From contig JAUWJS010000003.1 of assembly GCA_030607575.1 (NCBI GenBank), forward strand, positions 1 to 60,026: 60,026 nucleotides of DNA, given 5' to 3'. A program made the position numbers and the translations under genes. The notes under the pieces were generated by a model. It was given only the letters and a program-made list of their open reading frames with translations, ran no database searches and was not told the origin of the DNA. The stretch's first letter is position 1. Every line of letters begins with the position of its first letter. Below, one piece after another: positions 28,456 through 37,838 of this stretch. Source of the stretch: Candidatus Heimdallarchaeota archaeon (GTDB taxonomy: Archaea > Asgardarchaeota > Heimdallarchaeia > Heimdallarchaeales > Heimdallarchaeaceae).

Positions 28456-29736
28456 TTATTCTTTTTGAATCTTTAATCTTGCTTTACAAGCTGGGCAAGT
28501 TCCATTTCCAACAACCCATTGATATAGATGATTTTTATGAAAAGCTATATCACAAGAAGGGCATCGTATGATGGTCTCTTTCTTCGAAATAGTTTGTAAA
28601 CATATGGAACAAGTTACAGTGATAGCTTCTTTTGTAACTAAATTATATTTGATGTCTTTTTTCTGGAAATCAACATCATATACAGGCTTAGGTGAATATT
28701 CAACCTTATTCTTGTTCAAATTAGAATCTGTTACTCTATTCTTTTTTCTTCGTATGAAGAGTTTGAAAGAAATGAAAACACCAGCAAAGTATAATACAGC
28801 GAATAATACATATATTGGATCAGCTGTAATAAATGGTGGTGTATTAGCGTCGATAGAATCATTGATGATTTTCCACTGAAAAGCTAAGTCAGAATATTTT
28901 CTATCAAATGGAATCTCGTCAAGATTTTTTGCTCCTGTATTAATAAATAATCTTGCGATATTTTCGGTTTGAATATGATCATAAAACAAACTAATTAAGA
29001 TATCATTGTCAACATTATAATCGTTAAAATTAAAGATTATTTCGTACCAAACCCCTTCAAAAATCCCTCCTTCTATCTCTATATTTAACTCTGACACATC
29101 TCTTATTGCGAAATTATCAGATTCTGATTTGATTGTTGTCTGATTTCCATCAAGAAGATTAAGAGTATAGTTAGTTGTTTCAAGGTATCTACTATATAAA
29201 ATAGTAACTAATTTGTTAATACTTTGGTAATAATCTGCAAATCTCTCTATTCCAAAGAAAAAGTGGTGTTCTAAATTAAGATTCATGGAATAGGTCCAAA
29301 TAGGATAAACATCTGATACAGTGAAGTTAAATAGACATTCTTCAACATAAAGCGAACTTACTCTAACTCTAATAATCTCGTAAATTTCCATGCCAGTTGT
29401 AAAATAATGTATTCCTGTATCTCCATGATTAATTAACCAACTATCATGAATGGTTTCATTCTGGTCTAAGACCAATTGTATCATTAGACCATTGTAGGGC
29501 CCTTGTATAACACTTCCCCATTCCTGAACAGAGATGCTAAATTCGAATACAGCTCCTTCGATGAGAATGAAATACTCACTGTTGTTGAAAGTAGAACTAA
29601 CTTTAAGCCTGTAACTCTTATCTATAGATTCTGTTGCTATGTCATCAGTTACATCCAATCCATTAGTATGATTTATTGATGTTATAGTTAATGAAAGAAT
29701 AATAAAAAAAAGAATGAGAGTTTTTGATTTGCTCAT
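28456..29736 (-). CDS. Type-I membrane protein: signal peptide, ectodomain, one TM, cytosolic RING-like zinc finger
   Basis: Signal-like MSKSKTLILFFIILSLTITSINHTNG; TM DPIYVLFAVLYFAGVFISFKLFIRRKK; C-terminal TCSICLQTISKKETIIRCPSCDIAFHKNHLYQWVVGNGTCPACKARLK (C-x2-C-x12-C-x2-C-x4-H-x2-H-x10-C-x2-C). Confidence 0.8.
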   Translation of the reverse strand: MSKSKTLILFFIILSLTITSINHTNGLDVTDDIATESIDKSYRLKVSSTFNNSEYFILIEGAVFEFSISVQEWGSVIQGPYNGLMIQLVLDQNETIHDSWLINHGDTGIHYFTTGMEIYEIIRVRVSSLYVEECLFNFTVSDVYPIWTYSMNLNLEHHFFFGIERFADYYQSINKLVTILYSRYLETTNYTLNLLDGNQTTIKSESDNFAIRDVSELNIEIEGGIFEGVWYEIIFNFNDYNVDNDILISLFYDHIQTENIARLFINTGAKNLDEIPFDRKYSDLAFQWKIINDSIDANTPPFITADPIYVLFAVLYFAGVFISFKLFIRRKKNRVTDSNLNKNKVEYSPKPVYDVDFQKKDIKYNLVTKEAITVTCSICLQTISKKETIIRCPSCDIAFHKNHLYQWVVGNGTCPACKARLKIQKE

Positions 29737-29740
29737 TTAA

Positions 29741-31819
29741 TCACCTCTTCTTACGCTTTAAGAATCCAAGTAAAGCTGCTAATCCAAGTATGGTTACAAA
29801 GATTGACCAAGAAGCTGCTCCAGTATAATAGTGATCATGTGTGTCATAATCATTCTCATCAACAAAACCTATGTCAATCTCCCCAGTATGATAATCTGCA
29901 ACAACTAGCATTAAGAATTCATCTTCTGTAAGATAAACTTCACTGCTTTGTTTGAATAGGAAGTCCATATTACTTGCATTGAAAACATAAATACCTGTTT
30001 GAACCGCATAAGAATCAGCATAAAATTTGTGATATTCTGTAGTTACTAGTCTATTATCTAACTCAAATAGATACGCGTCTTCAGCACCTATATCAACACT
30101 TAGCTTGTCTCCCAGTTCAAGTCTCTGGGGTATTGCATTTGCTATAGTCACTTCTACAATTTCAGAAGAAACTAAAGAAATTTTTATGGTATGACCAGCT
30201 GGGATTACAATCACATCATAGTTGGATCCGAATTTATCTAGAACAATTGAAGAATAAGTTACATCTACGGCTAAGAGGTCATATGTATCATAGGTATCAC
30301 CAATAATCATTCCATAGGAATCATTAAATGGATGTCCTGTTAAGCGATAAATAACTCTCTGATTTGGATATAAAACTATCTCTTTTTTCTTGTTGAAAGG
30401 TATTAATGAATACTCATAGATGTTAGAAAAATCGATAGTTTGCAACTCACTATAAATTTCATTACCAAGCCAATCCTCAGTATAGATCTTGTATTGCAAG
30501 AACTCTGTTTGTTCAGTAAATAGTAAAGAAAGACAGTATGAGTCGTTGAATAATAATGTGGCATTAGCAACAGTCCAAAACAAAGCTCTGTCGAATTTAT
30601 AGTAAATCTCAGCAAATGAAACTCCTGTAACGTCTTTTATTTCACTCATAATATTTACATACTTTTCATCAGTTAGAAAATCTTCACTAAAATAAACCCA
30701 CGTATCAATTTCAGGAGGTAAATCATCTAATAGGACAACAAATGTTTTTTCGATGCTACTTCTTTCATCTTGATCATTCAGTAGTGACAAATGAATGGTT
30801 ATTTTGAAATCCAATTCAACTGCATAGAGTACTATTAATTCTCCGATGATATCTGGAATGTCTGTTGTCTGAGGATATTCAAAACCAATTTCAATATAAG
30901 TACCTCCTGTTATTTCCGCTCCAGGACGTAGCTGGTCAAAAACCTGAGTATTCGAACCAGTAGCTGCAATAGTACACAGTATAAACCCTTCAGTTGCATA
31001 CTGTTGATAGATCTCGTTTAGCTGAGAAGTTGTTTTGATGACAGTTCCACCATTATTTACCTCATCTGTAATTAACACTACTAATTTAACTGCTTCAGGA
31101 CGCCAGTCAAGATTTACCTTGGTTGCATATAATGCGTCACCCCACGGTTCTGTACCTCCGTTAGCTGCAGTTTTAGCTAGTATATTAACAATATCTACAA
31201 CATCGAAGGTAAGAGGGAAAATCAAGCTTTCTTCAAGATATGGATTATACTCTGGATTACCTCCAAAGAGGACTAAACCTACTCGGAGATCAGGGACTTC
31301 TAAATCAATTTCATCAATAACTCTGATTAGTTCGCTAGTTAAAGCTCCAATTTCATCACCCATAGAACCAGACTGATCAAGAACGATAGCCAAATCTAAA
31401 GCAGAAGAAACTCCGGCTGTGGATTCTGTAAGGATTGAGTGTTCGTTAGTAATCCATGATTCTCCTATTTCAAGATAATCTCTAGTAGAATCAGACGGAT
31501 TCTGTATTGTCCCAAAGTCGTTTGTTTCTGCATAAAATTCCAGAAGATTAAGATTTTGATCCGAATTATTTGTTACATTAAAACAAACATCAAAAGAATC
31601 TCCAGGTAGAGTACTTGGAATGTTATCCGAACGGTAGGAAATTAAGTCTGTAATCATCTCAATTGAGACATTATCTAAGGGACTTGTTATTTCAAGGCTT
31701 GATGGATCTATAACTGGTGAAAAACTCTCAGTTTTACTAATTACATGCATGATAGGTATGAATAAACCTACCAGCACAATCGTGCAAAAAACTATTCCTT
31801 TTATTTTCATGTGTATCAA
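29741..31819 (-). CDS. Secreted von Willebrand factor A (VWA) domain protein with C-terminal TM anchor
   Basis: ALDLAIVLDQSGSMGDEIGALTSELIRVID (MIDAS DxSGS), VVLITDEVNNGG; C-term WSIFVTILGLAALLGFLKRKKR. Confidence 0.9.
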   Translation of the reverse strand: MIHMKIKGIVFCTIVLVGLFIPIMHVISKTESFSPVIDPSSLEITSPLDNVSIEMITDLISYRSDNIPSTLPGDSFDVCFNVTNNSDQNLNLLEFYAETNDFGTIQNPSDSTRDYLEIGESWITNEHSILTESTAGVSSALDLAIVLDQSGSMGDEIGALTSELIRVIDEIDLEVPDLRVGLVLFGGNPEYNPYLEESLIFPLTFDVVDIVNILAKTAANGGTEPWGDALYATKVNLDWRPEAVKLVVLITDEVNNGGTVIKTTSQLNEIYQQYATEGFILCTIAATGSNTQVFDQLRPGAEITGGTYIEIGFEYPQTTDIPDIIGELIVLYAVELDFKITIHLSLLNDQDERSSIEKTFVVLLDDLPPEIDTWVYFSEDFLTDEKYVNIMSEIKDVTGVSFAEIYYKFDRALFWTVANATLLFNDSYCLSLLFTEQTEFLQYKIYTEDWLGNEIYSELQTIDFSNIYEYSLIPFNKKKEIVLYPNQRVIYRLTGHPFNDSYGMIIGDTYDTYDLLAVDVTYSSIVLDKFGSNYDVIVIPAGHTIKISLVSSEIVEVTIANAIPQRLELGDKLSVDIGAEDAYLFELDNRLVTTEYHKFYADSYAVQTGIYVFNASNMDFLFKQSSEVYLTEDEFLMLVVADYHTGEIDIGFVDENDYDTHDHYYTGAASWSIFVTILGLAALLGFLKRKKR

Positions 31820-31917
31820 GATATCATATTTGTGAGATATAATATAAGTCTTTTCCTCACGGCCGTTCTTGCCCGTTGTAACTATACTCTAGCTAAGGTA
31901 TCAAAATTCCGATATGT

Positions 31918-31929
31918 TTATATATATGT
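31918..31929 (+). promoter_or_regulatory. Putative archaeal TATA box for the HTH gene at 31947/31950
   Basis: tttatatatatg located ~20-30 nt upstream of the start codon in a divergent intergenic region. Confidence 0.4.
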
Positions 31930-31946
31930 TTTAGGTTATTGTATTC

Positions 31947-32345
31947 TTGATGTCAGAAAAACACTTCGAAAAAATGATTAGCTTACTTGAAGATATAAGT
32001 GGCAGACTTAAGAAAATAGAGGGTAAACTAAACATAGAAGAAACAGCAGTAAAAACAGGTGTATCTGCATTAGATATACTTTCAAAATCTGCTTATGATC
32101 CTGAAATCAGAATAAATAAGTCTCACATTAAAACCTATTTTACAGTTCAAAAACTAGGAAAAGCTACTTGTAAAGAAGTAGCAGCTGTTACAGGGAGAGC
32201 ATTCAATCTTGAGTCTAGATATTTAGTAGCTCTGCACAAAGAAGGGTTCCTAGATAGAGAGAGAGGTGCTATTGATAAACCAAGTAAAGATAATCCTGAA
32301 AGTCGTGGCACAGAAGTGAGATATTTCATTAAGGAGAGAAAATAA
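31947..32345 (+). CDS. Small coiled-coil/winged-helix-like protein, first gene of an HTH / ParA-MinD / TM operon
   Basis: N-terminal FEKMISLLEDISGRLKKIEGKL coil, then IKTYFTVQKLGKATCKEVAAVTGRAFNLESRYLVALHKEGFLDRER wHTH-like. Confidence 0.7.
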   Translation: MMSEKHFEKMISLLEDISGRLKKIEGKLNIEETAVKTGVSALDILSKSAYDPEIRINKSHIKTYFTVQKLGKATCKEVAAVTGRAFNLESRYLVALHKEGFLDRERGAIDKPSKDNPESRGTEVRYFIKERK

Positions 32346-33104
32346 ATGAAAACAATAAGTGTACATAGTTATAAAGGTGGAACTGGTAAAACAACTTTCT
32401 TGTTAAATATAGCCGGATCTTTAGCTAATGAGGGAAGAAAAGCTTTGGCATTAGATTATGACCTTAGAGCCCCATCATTTCAATCATACTTTAAAGTAGA
32501 AAATCCTTTATTTTTATCTGATTATCTACTCGAAGGTGCTTCACTTTCTAGAATTATTTTTCCATGTACTGCAGATAACGGAACAAAGCTTGATTTGATT
32601 TTCTCCTCAATGGAGTTTCTTAAACAACATTCAAAACAGAGAGATAAACTCTCTAGAGATGATTCTAAATATCTTTCAAAATTATATGAGTTGCAACATA
32701 CAATCTCAGAAAAATATGATTATTTGCTGATTGATACAATTCCTGGATTTTTTTACAGATCTATTGATTCGATGATGGTTTCAGATGTAATAATTGTAAT
32801 AGCAACTCCAAGCACATCTAATGTTCTTGGACTGAAAGAGTTAACAGGCAATATTTATGCTATGTTAAAAGAAGATACTAGAATGATTTTATTAATAAAC
32901 AAAATTGATGAAGAGGGAATTGAAGCTGATAAAGAAGATTTCGAGAAAAACTTATCAGAGCTTAAGAGAATAGGTGAAGAGAAATTCTCAGCTGTACTGG
33001 AAATCCCATATTTCAACATCTTGAGTGAGAAGATATACGCATTTGAGGAAGAAGTACCTGAGGAATTTATGAAGTCAATAAAAGAGATAATGGAACTAAT
33101 ATAA
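32346..33104 (+). CDS. ParA/MinD-like P-loop ATPase
   Basis: KTISVHSYKGGTGKTTFLLNIAGSLANEGRKALALDYDLRAPSF deviant Walker A (KGGTGKT), YDYLLIDTIPGF, ILLINKIDEEG. Confidence 0.92.
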   Translation: MKTISVHSYKGGTGKTTFLLNIAGSLANEGRKALALDYDLRAPSFQSYFKVENPLFLSDYLLEGASLSRIIFPCTADNGTKLDLIFSSMEFLKQHSKQRDKLSRDDSKYLSKLYELQHTISEKYDYLLIDTIPGFFYRSIDSMMVSDVIIVIATPSTSNVLGLKELTGNIYAMLKEDTRMILLINKIDEEGIEADKEDFEKNLSELKRIGEEKFSAVLEIPYFNILSEKIYAFEEEVPEEFMKSIKEIMELI

Positions 33105-33112
33105 GGATTAAA

Positions 33113-34474
33113 ATGATTAGCAGCAAAGAAACAAAGACAGAAGGAGAAATGGAAAAAGTTCGTGATTATCTTATAGATTCAAAAAAGAACATAGAACGGT
33201 TGAAAAAAGGTAAAAAACCGAGAAGAAAACTTCGGTTCTTAATAGAAGAACACAAATTCCTTTTCACAGTAATTTCTATTCTTGTAATAGTGTCTCCTTT
33301 CATCCCTCTTATGCTCCCTAGTAGGTCTCCTCTGATTACTCCTCCTAACTTTGAAACAGTAGAAGTAACTGTAGACCTGATTGATGCTAATTTTACTGAT
33401 CAGAATGGGTACCCTGTCTATGAAAAAGCTGTAGCTAACACATCTTCTGAATTAATCATTCTTTCCTCTTTAACAAATTCTTTGCTTCTTCAAGCGGGAT
33501 ATTTACCTAGTAGTGAAGAGGTACTTGATAAAATTTCTATAATTCTTGAAATACTTAGTAACGGATCATTTCGAAAAATAGAAAATCTTCAAGAAAATCT
33601 AACTCTAACATCTCAGATAATTGGCATTTATGCATTAATTCAAGCATATTATGCCCTTAAAGATACAAATGGCACCTTTAGTTTCAATGTAATCGAAGAA
33701 GTTTATTCAACCTTAATCAATCATTATTATTCTCTTCAGTACCATATGTTCATTCAACCTTATAGTAACAGCTGTTATCTAATAGATCAAGCACTAGTAT
33801 TATGGTTACTTACAACTTATCAACTTCTTTTTCAACAAGATTATTGTGGTTATATGTGCGCTTCTGATTATGTACAACCCCTTCTAAATTCTATTGATAT
33901 CCATTTTGTAAATTCTTCAACAAATGAAATTTATTCTGAATTTAATATCACTTCAGGTGAGGAATCACGAACTGCTAATTCTTTAGATTTAATCTATCTA
34001 GCGGTTGGACTTTCAAGAGCTGAAAAGCTTAGATATGATTATTACTACTTCGTTTATAGTAGCTATTATATGCATCAAAGGGTGATTTCAAATTTCATAG
34101 ACGAAGAATGGCTAGTACATGAAACAGATAGAACTGATGATCTTTTTATTCTAAAGAATCAAGCTTACTTTTCACTAATTTCGTATTTAATGAACCTAGA
34201 AAATGTTGGCTCAGAAGTAGTAAATGCAACTGCTTTGAATTACCTCTTTGGAGATGGTTTTTATGAAAATTTGACAGATAAGGAAATAACCATAGAATCA
34301 TGTCTATATGGTTTAATTATATTTTCAAGTCAAGAGTGGGCACCGATTGAGAATCTGCGTGAATTTGTTGAAGAAACTATTCATTCTTCATTTGCTGGAC
34401 TTATATGGAGCATACTGGCAACAGTTTTTCTAGTATATACAGTAAATCGTAGAACCAAAAGGAAGAAAATATAA
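33113..34474 (+). CDS. Membrane protein with N- and C-terminal TM helices flanking a large helical extracytoplasmic domain
   Basis: N-terminal basic region plus LFTVISILVIVSPFIPLML; C-term FAGLIWSILATVFLVYTVNRRTKRKK; many N-x-S/T sequons in between. Confidence 0.75.
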   Translation: MISSKETKTEGEMEKVRDYLIDSKKNIERLKKGKKPRRKLRFLIEEHKFLFTVISILVIVSPFIPLMLPSRSPLITPPNFETVEVTVDLIDANFTDQNGYPVYEKAVANTSSELIILSSLTNSLLLQAGYLPSSEEVLDKISIILEILSNGSFRKIENLQENLTLTSQIIGIYALIQAYYALKDTNGTFSFNVIEEVYSTLINHYYSLQYHMFIQPYSNSCYLIDQALVLWLLTTYQLLFQQDYCGYMCASDYVQPLLNSIDIHFVNSSTNEIYSEFNITSGEESRTANSLDLIYLAVGLSRAEKLRYDYYYFVYSSYYMHQRVISNFIDEEWLVHETDRTDDLFILKNQAYFSLISYLMNLENVGSEVVNATALNYLFGDGFYENLTDKEITIESCLYGLIIFSSQEWAPIENLREFVEETIHSSFAGLIWSILATVFLVYTVNRRTKRKKI

Positions 34475-34581
34475 TGGTGACCAGGAGGGGATTTGAACCC
34501 CCGATCACATCCATGATAGCTTGAGGGAAACATCCTTTCAAGTCCCCAAGGATGTATCATACCAAGCTTGACTACCTGGTC
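34475..34581 (-). tRNA. tRNA-Pro(GGG) with 30-nt intron at canonical 37/38 position; encoded CCA
   Basis: Minus strand GACCAGG-TA-GTCAAGCTTGGTATGAT-A-CATCC-TTGGGG[intron ACTTGAAAGGATGTTTCCCTCAAGCTATCA]T-GGATG-TGATC-GGGGGTTCAAATCCCCT-CCTGGTC-A-CCA. All four stems pair; junction forms a near-canonical BHB (intron stem CTTGA/TCAAG, bulges GG^A and CA^T). Confidence 0.85.
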
Positions 34582-34663
34582 GTGATTATCTGTTACATCT
34601 TGTTTCCAACGAATTGAATTTTAAGCTTTTCTATTTAAAAACAAAAGCCTATTTCGATTGTTC

Positions 34664-35191
34664 TTAATGTTTTAAGGCTATCAAACAAGCCACAACTTTA
34701 AGGGCTTTTAAATCTTCATTATTCCAAATTTTTTCCTTTTTAATTGTCTCATATCCAATAAAACCGATTGTATTTTCTTCTTTTATGATTGGAACAGCAA
34801 GTATGCTTTTTAATCCTTGAAGACTCATTAATTCAATCATTGATTGAGCATCATCTGTAAGGTCATTAATACTATTAATTCTAGCAATCTCTTTGTTCTC
34901 AAATAGAACTTGTTTGAAATATGGGAAAAGATCTATTGGTATGTTTTGTTGTTCATCCTTCATAGAATGGATTTTCTTTCTGCACCATTCATGGGTGTTA
35001 TTCGCAATTACATAGTCATTTACATCCTTTTCAAAGAAATAAATGTAGACTCTGTCTGGAGTACTAAAATTTCCAAGTTGATCAATCCAGAGGTCTATTT
35101 TTTGATTCAAATTTAGTTTCATTAAGTTTATATCTTGAAGTTTATCGGATAGATTGTCAAACTTCCTTGTATTTTTTGAGGACACAATCAT
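34664..35191 (-). CDS. GAF-domain protein
   Basis: DLFPYFKQVLFENKEIARINSINDLTDDAQSMIELMSLQGLKSILAVPIIKEENTIGFIGYETIKKEKIWNNEDLKALKVVACLIA. Confidence 0.88.
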   Translation of the reverse strand: MIVSSKNTRKFDNLSDKLQDINLMKLNLNQKIDLWIDQLGNFSTPDRVYIYFFEKDVNDYVIANNTHEWCRKKIHSMKDEQQNIPIDLFPYFKQVLFENKEIARINSINDLTDDAQSMIELMSLQGLKSILAVPIIKEENTIGFIGYETIKKEKIWNNEDLKALKVVACLIALKH

Positions 35192-35306
35192 TAGTACTCA
35201 AAAATATAATGTGTTAATCAAATTTTTAAATCTTTAGTGATGAAAATTCAATATTTTGGTAATTATTGGTTAAAAGATTTTTAAATTAGAAACAAAACGT
35301 AAGTTT

Positions 35307-36059
35307 ATGGAATCTGATAGATATTTATTGCATGAAATGACTTGGCAAGATATTTCTAAAATCGATAGCAAAAAGTCAGTTTTTATTTTACCAATTGGTA
35401 GCACCGAGCAACATGGTCCACAGAACCCAATAGGAACAGATTTTCTAATTGCTGAACATATTGCCCGAAAAACTGCTGAGAAATCTCCTTTTGCTTTCTG
35501 TTTACCTACAATTCCTGTTGGAGTTGCTTCACATCATCGTAATTTTCCAGGAACCTTATGGGTTTCACACAAAATATTCGAAGAATACGTCACAGATGTG
35601 CTTAAGTCTTTACATCATCATGGTTTTGACAAAGTAATAGCAGTAAATGGTCATGGAGGTAACACATCTTCAATATTGAATGCAATTTCATACTGTAATG
35701 ATGATCTAAAAATGACATGTATGCTCTTTGAATGGTGGAAGCACCCTACTCTTGTTACTTCTGTATTTGAGGGACAATCTTGTGGGCATGCTGATGCTGT
35801 AGAAACTTCTGTTATACTTGCTGCAAAACCAGAACTAGTACATGAGGACAGATTTGAAAATCTTACATCATCATCTAAATGGGGGAGAGAAATAGGGGCA
35901 TTATATTTACCTTCTAGAACAGACCAATTTTCTTCTTCAGGAATTGCTGGATCATTAGAAGGTATTTCTTTAGAAAAAGGACAAAAACTGCTGGAAACAG
36001 CTGTTTCAGTACTAAAACAATCAATTGAGGAGATTTCAGCTTATTCAAGTGTAGAGTAA
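35307..36059 (+). CDS. Creatininase (creatinine amidohydrolase) family protein
   Basis: FILPIGSTEQHGPQNPIGTDFLIAEHIARK, VASHHRNFPGTLWVS, VNGHGGNTSSI, GHADAVETSVILA. Confidence 0.93.
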   Translation: MESDRYLLHEMTWQDISKIDSKKSVFILPIGSTEQHGPQNPIGTDFLIAEHIARKTAEKSPFAFCLPTIPVGVASHHRNFPGTLWVSHKIFEEYVTDVLKSLHHHGFDKVIAVNGHGGNTSSILNAISYCNDDLKMTCMLFEWWKHPTLVTSVFEGQSCGHADAVETSVILAAKPELVHEDRFENLTSSSKWGREIGALYLPSRTDQFSSSGIAGSLEGISLEKGQKLLETAVSVLKQSIEEISAYSSVE

Positions 36060-36110
36060 TAAATGTAACTCGGCAGAGAAAATATTATAAACACTTAAAC
36101 TATGAAGTGA

Positions 36111-37814
36111 TTGTTTATAATGTCAAATTCGGATTCAACTAAAGCTAGCCTTATTTTACAAAGACAAAGATATGATGCCTTGGGAGCTTCTTTAAATAAA
36201 TCTTCAAGCATGAAAAGTGTGTTTAAGGTTCTTTTTGCAACAACACTTATTTTCGGGCTTCCTACAGTAATTCTTCTTTCTAATCCTCAGAAAGACACTG
36301 TTACTATAATATATCAAATGATAATTTTTGGCTTTAGAATTCTTATTATCGCAATGTGCCTTCTGCTTTTTTCACGCATTACATCTGAAGTTTATACAGC
36401 AAAAAATGATTCTGATAAGAAGCTAGCAGAGATAGGTTACAAAGATGCAAAAACAAATACTAAGGAAGAAAGAGTTTTATTAACCAGAACTTCAATGTAT
36501 TCTATTCTAAAACTACTGATATTCTGTGCAACATTTTTCGGTCTATTTCTGTTTAGTTCAAGAGATAATTATGGATACATAATTGGACAACAAGTTATCT
36601 ATATTATTGTTCTGTTTTTGCTACTATTGAGTGCATCCTTTTGGACATCAAGAAAACCTGATTATTCTCCAAGGCTTGGAGGAAGATTGATAATGTTGGT
36701 TTTTGTACCAGCACTATTCTTCTGGGGTATGGAAGTTATTCTGGGATTCTTCAATGTTATCAGTGATTCAAGATTTCACTATAATACTCTACAAGTTTCC
36801 TATGGGTTGATTTATCCCTTTGCTTTCATCTTTCTATTGGTGGCTGTGATTTACACATCAAGGAAGACAATAAGAGAAAAAAGAGCTATTCAAGAAGCTA
36901 GAGTCGCAGATTTTGACAGAAGATCTGGATTCATTGGTGAAAAGAACCCCTTCAGTCGAATGATATATCATATTCAATTGTTTTTTAATAAGATGGGAAG
37001 AACTATTACAGGAAAAGAACAAAGAGAGAAAGATATCGATAAAAAACCCAACAAGCTTATCGTTAACAGTATTTGGATTTCAATTTTTATTACTTTCTTT
37101 GCATTTGCATTTATACTTCCATGGAATTTGTTTCCACATGATGGGATCCTATTAGCTGGAGCCGCTATAATAGCTTATCAGTATTCAATGATTAAATATG
37201 AGAGAGATGAAATAAACGTTATAGCAGTACCTGATAAGGATGAATCAATTGAACCACCTGAAATAAGAACTAAAGAGTTGTCAACCTTAACTTTAAGATT
37301 TATCATGTTACCCACTCTGATTTTCATTGTTGTTCAATTTATCATAAATGGGGTTATAACAGGAGGAGAGTTTACTACTTCAAATATCCAACTTATCTTA
37401 AGCTTTACTTGGGTCATAGCATTAATTGTAATACCATTGTCTATTCACATTGTTTACAAAATAGTTCAAAATATCAAAGAAGATAGAACAATGGACAATA
37501 TCAGGATGTACTTCAATGGGTTATTCTTTATTTTATTATTTGAGATAGTACTTTTTGTTATGACAGTGGTAGCACTTTTTGGAGCCTTTTATGGATTTGG
37601 ATATGAATTGATTCATTTAGTAACACTAGCGTTGCAAGCAACATTTGTAGTAGTGCTTGTTATATTACCAATAGTATATCAATTTATAGCAATTAAAGTC
37701 AATGAAAAAGGATTTAAAATTCTAACAATATCAACCTATGTTCTAGTAGGTCTTATTAACGTAGGAATCTTTACTGCGTTCATTATTCATATTCTAGCGC
37801 TATTCTTTGGATAG
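36111..37814 (+). CDS. Large polytopic membrane protein of unknown function
   Basis: 567-aa ORF, about 12 hydrophobic segments; no recognised motif. Confidence 0.75.
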   Translation: MFIMSNSDSTKASLILQRQRYDALGASLNKSSSMKSVFKVLFATTLIFGLPTVILLSNPQKDTVTIIYQMIIFGFRILIIAMCLLLFSRITSEVYTAKNDSDKKLAEIGYKDAKTNTKEERVLLTRTSMYSILKLLIFCATFFGLFLFSSRDNYGYIIGQQVIYIIVLFLLLLSASFWTSRKPDYSPRLGGRLIMLVFVPALFFWGMEVILGFFNVISDSRFHYNTLQVSYGLIYPFAFIFLLVAVIYTSRKTIREKRAIQEARVADFDRRSGFIGEKNPFSRMIYHIQLFFNKMGRTITGKEQREKDIDKKPNKLIVNSIWISIFITFFAFAFILPWNLFPHDGILLAGAAIIAYQYSMIKYERDEINVIAVPDKDESIEPPEIRTKELSTLTLRFIMLPTLIFIVVQFIINGVITGGEFTTSNIQLILSFTWVIALIVIPLSIHIVYKIVQNIKEDRTMDNIRMYFNGLFFILLFEIVLFVMTVVALFGAFYGFGYELIHLVTLALQATFVVVLVILPIVYQFIAIKVNEKGFKILTISTYVLVGLINVGIFTAFIIHILALFFG

Positions 37815-37838
37815 ATTCACTTCTATCTTCTTTCTTCT

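Noticed and set aside
31855-31885. Imperfect repeat gccgttcttgcccgttg in the divergent promoter region as operator
   Set aside because: Too short and imperfect to claim as a regulatory site without comparative data.
34514-34581. Reading the tRNA as tRNA-Ser(TGA) using GGACTTGAAA as anticodon loop
   Set aside because: GGGGA does not pair with GGATG for an anticodon stem, and the variable arm would be wrong; the Pro(GGG) fold with a 30-nt intron pairs all stems and gives a BHB.
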